NCBI RefSeq assembly: GCF_019263745.1
Contig: NZ_CP077107.1
Location: forward strand, 310,001 to 374,000
Source: Methanospirillum hungatei
GTDB lineage: Archaea > Halobacteriota > Methanomicrobia > Methanomicrobiales > Methanospirillaceae
DNA length: 64,000 nucleotides
Reading direction: 5' to 3'
In this document: positions 63,383 to 64,000 of the stretch, one piece after another
Layout: each line of letters opens with the position of its first letter
Numbering within the stretch: position 1 is the first letter of the stretch
Notes under the pieces: model-generated
What the model was told of the DNA's origin: nothing
The model's database searches: none
Seen by the model: the letters and a program-made list of their open reading frames with translations, nothing else
Made by a program: the position numbers and the translations under genes

Positions 63383-64000
63383 ATGGAGCATTACCTGTTT
63401 TTTTCTGTGGAACGAATCCGATGCGGTGTCCCTCTCAGTGATACGATATCAATGATCCGGATGGTCAGCATTTCACCATATTCTGATCCGCAAAAAGGAC
63501 AAACAGGAGTGATAAACCTTCATGGTGAGACATTACCGGTGTATTCGCTCCGTGAACTATTCGGGTTTCAAAAGCGCTCTCCCCTCCCCTCGGATAATCT
63601 GATAATCGTTCAAAAAGGGCTTGAAACAGTTGCTCTCTGGGTGGATGAAACCTTCATTGTTCAGGAAGGCGACCTGAGGGCGGACGACCGGTTTAGATCT
63701 GAACGGCTTCAGACGATGATTCCTGGAATCAGGATCATTCGATCAGACCTGGTCATCTTTTTCGATCTCATTGAATTTCTTGATTATGGCATTCATTCAC
63801 AAACAAAACTGGTGGATGTTATTCAAATTCAGGATAATGAGAGTGATGCTGCATCCGATTCCTTCCTGCGCGATGATCTCACCACCGGCTGTTTGTTACA
63901 GGAACGGGCAGATCAACTGGCATTACCCAAAGAGCAGACAGAGCGTCCTCCGGTCATTGAAGTGATTCGGTTTAATCTGATGTACCAGGAGTATGCGGTT
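63383..64000 (+). CDS. cheW: CheW-domain chemotaxis protein, cut by the window edge
   Basis: 206 open codons from ATG 63383 to the edge. The opening HYLFFSVERIRCGVPLSDTISMIRM and the GVINLHGETLPVYSLRELFG block are CheW signatures (first beta-barrel half). A second CheW-like start (RFNLMYQEYAV) begins just before the edge, so the protein may carry two CheW domains or be a CheW-CheA-like scaffold. CheW bridges MCPs and CheA. It is divergent from the small regulator, with about 217 nt of AT-rich promoter DNA between them. Confidence 0.88.
   Translation, partial: MEHYLFFSVERIRCGVPLSDTISMIRMVSISPYSDPQKGQTGVINLHGETLPVYSLRELFGFQKRSPLPSDNLIIVQKGLETVALWVDETFIVQEGDLRADDRFRSERLQTMIPGIRIIRSDLVIFFDLIEFLDYGIHSQTKLVDVIQIQDNESDAASDSFLRDDLTTGCLLQERADQLALPKEQTERPPVIEVIRFNLMYQEYAV

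Overview
The window looks like the chromosome of a methanogenic archaeon of the Methanomicrobiales, most likely Methanospirillum or a close relative (inference). The grounds are hgcAB mercury-methylation genes with a linked AbrB-type regulator, several secreted CARDB/COG1361 and PEGA proteins, a soluble multi-PAS/GAF-like MCP beside a CheW, hypD, haloarchaeal/methanogen-style XRE and TrmB-like regulators, and dense ATGA-overlapping operons with GGTGA-type ribosome binding sites. No rRNA or CRISPR array is present; one tRNA-Arg(CCG) lies at 54059-54130.

Layout. 1-1164: a STAS-like/GHKL ATPase pair cut by the window edge. 1678-6231: an overlapping operon of a mobile replicon that ends in a 1063-residue primase-helicase, followed by a truncated DUF1703-like AAA gene and a eukaryote-style RRM RNA-binding protein. 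7883-9524: hgcB, hgcA and an AbrB-family gene, translationally coupled. 9716-13112: a GNAT, a secreted protein and an ABC-2 exporter. 13345-23145: a dense thiol/metal cluster with four DGC-type putative zinc-binding proteins, two ArsP/DUF318-type permeases, a mini-thioredoxin, two ArsF-like thioredoxin-fold proteins, a CcdA-thioredoxin fusion, an ArsR regulator, and three tiny Cys-rich proteins. A broken paralogue of the hgc-linked AbrB gene sits inside it.

23328-39515 is a visibly AT-rich, decaying accessory island. It opens with an IS66-family element that abuts a 5'-truncated gene. It then holds a GmrSD-like (DUF262-DUF1524) restriction protein, a Zn-ribbon/HTH protein, two tiny genes divergent from a 593-residue orphan, a membrane-anchored orphan, three MNT/HEPN remnants, two ~1.55 kb decayed IS4-superfamily copies plus a solo end, a five-copy hairpin repeat family, and a 137-bp three-armed palindrome.

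39546-64000 returns to ordinary chromosome: an MMPL/RND transporter with two CARDB-type surface proteins, a PAS-SpoIIE phosphatase interrupted by an in-frame amber codon, redox and resistance-type enzymes, damaged toxin-antitoxin pairs, a PASTA-domain secreted protein, hypD, and a chemotaxis block (MCP, CARDB-TPR protein, regulator, CheW running off the right edge).

A theme of the window is nonsense or frameshift damage in otherwise readable frames, including members of all four toxin-antitoxin modules. The most promising lead for an undescribed system is the 13.3-23.1 kb thiol/metal cluster and its regulatory link to hgcAB. The hairpin repeats and the palindrome in the island come next.
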